Position numbers and translations under genes: made by a program. From Bacteroidales bacterium (GTDB lineage Bacteria; Bacteroidota; Bacteroidia; Bacteroidales; Muribaculaceae): a DNA stretch of 6,848 nt. The notes beneath the pieces were generated by a model. It worked only from the letters and a program-made list of their open reading frames with translations. It was not told the DNA's origin and did no database searches. Positions 6,686 to 6,848 of the stretch are shown here, piece after piece. Location: contig CAAEIL010000078.1 of the NCBI GenBank assembly GCA_900755985.1, positions 1 to 6,848 on the forward strand. The letters run 5' to 3'. Every line of letters starts with the position of its first letter. The stretch's first letter is position 1.

Positions 6686-6715
6686 TTTGACGGACAGTTG
6701 TATAATCTATATTTG
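6686..6715 (+). promoter_or_regulatory. Putative upstream Bacteroidetes promoter (P1)
   Basis: TTTG at 6686-6689 and TATATTTG at 6708-6715 match the -33 and -7 elements, separated by 18 bases, slightly shorter than the common 19-21. The segment is AT-rich. It lies 76 bases (measured between the -7 elements) upstream of a better promoter in the same direction, an arrangement often seen in front of rRNA operons. The short spacer and low complexity keep confidence modest. Confidence 0.4.
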
Positions 6716-6759
6716 TTCTTGCTTGTTGCGGTGCGGTTTTCAAAAAAAGTCCTAAAAAG

Positions 6760-6791
6760 TTTGCACAATTCGGCGAAAGTGCCTACCTTTG
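6760..6791 (+). promoter_or_regulatory. Strong Bacteroidetes promoter (P2), probably for a stable RNA operon
   Basis: TTTG (6760-6763), a 20-base spacer and TACCTTTG (6784-6791) match both consensus elements perfectly at the preferred distance. An A-rich block at 6741-6758 (CAAAAAAAGTCCTAAAAA) lies directly upstream and looks like an UP element. Transcription should begin around 6797-6800. The full set of consensus elements plus the UP-like tract, and the absence of a start codon in the following GC-rich leader, resemble promoters of rRNA or tRNA operons in this phylum. Confidence 0.75.
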
Positions 6792-6793
6792 CA

Positions 6794-6848
6794 CCCGCGT
6801 TTCAGAGGAAGCGGGCTGCGGACAACGCCGCCGAAGCGGGCTGATACC
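6794..6848 (+). other. GC-rich transcribed leader, cut by window end
   Basis: CCCGC at 6794-6798 pairs with GCGGG at 6811-6815; the stem can be extended by TT/AA with one bulged G. AAGCGGGCTG is directly repeated at 6809-6818 and 6834-6843, so the left arm could pair with either copy. No coding start and no recognisable start of 16S rRNA or a tRNA is present in the 55 bases. It is most simply the leader of a stable RNA or other highly expressed transcript whose gene lies beyond the window. Confidence 0.5.

Larger units (their letters stand above)
6332..6759. other. Intergenic region without a convincing gene
   Basis: This stretch between the divergent yqeY gene and the plus-strand promoter at 6760 is clearly richer in A/T than the flanking genes, especially at 6340-6500. 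It holds a candidate minus-strand promoter, short TGACT-containing repeats, an imperfect palindrome around CTATATAG (6576-6591), a small GTGG/CCAC hairpin (6635-6648) and a candidate plus-strand promoter. A 97-residue frame on the minus strand (6475-6768) has low-complexity content and no family resemblance. Confidence 0.6.

Noticed and set aside
6687..6706. sigma70-like TTGACG and TATAAT boxes
   Set aside because: Only 8 bases separate them instead of about 17, and Bacteroidetes housekeeping promoters use a different consensus; the same bases fit the TTTG/TAnnTTTG pattern better.
6475..6768. A 97-codon minus-strand frame in the intergenic region
   Set aside because: Low-complexity content rich in Ser, Thr, Gln, Lys and Pro, no family match, covers both putative promoters and the repeat array, and base composition is unlike the real genes here.

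Overview
The window looks like chromosomal DNA of a GC-rich member of the Bacteroidales, possibly Muribaculaceae-like (family-level placement is inference). The pointers are a lipoprotein with an acidic Bacteroidetes-type export signal after its lipobox cysteine, DUF5689/DUF6359-type domains that are typical of Bacteroidetes surface proteins, A/T-rich start regions without Shine-Dalgarno sequences, and Bacteroidetes-type promoters (TTTG, about 20 bases, TAnnTTTG). Codons in the genes strongly prefer C in the third position.

Positions 1-4439, plus strand: a three-gene cell-envelope cluster. It begins with the 3' end of a gene cut by the window edge, encoding a C-terminal choice-of-anchor-J-like domain. 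After 24 bases comes a 913-residue surface lipoprotein built from an N-terminal DUF5689-like OB-fold domain, two DUF6359-like domains, a choice-of-anchor-J domain about three-quarters identical to that of the first gene, and a further C-terminal beta-type domain. A long hairpin follows, then a secreted endonuclease/exonuclease/phosphatase (EEP) family enzyme with all expected catalytic motifs. The likely theme is capture and hydrolysis of an extracellular phosphodiester polymer or phosphoester, most simply nucleic acid; the substrate is inference.

Positions 4440-4582: a near-perfect 49-base hairpin lies between convergent genes and probably ends transcription from both sides.

Positions 4583-6331, minus strand: a two-gene translation-related unit, a YqeY-family protein (upstream) followed after 24 bases by seryl-tRNA synthetase (serS).

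Positions 6332-6848: no convincing gene. The region holds a -7 promoter element for the minus-strand pair, an array of short GGTTGACT-type repeats, and two candidate plus-strand promoters in tandem. The second is an excellent match with an A-rich upstream element and starts a GC-rich leader with an inverted and a direct repeat that runs off the window. It looks like the promoter of a stable RNA (rRNA or tRNA) operon, but no RNA gene is visible within the window. No mobile element, CRISPR array or tRNA was seen. I found no clearly new system; the most interesting part is the tandem surface-lipoprotein/EEP cluster.
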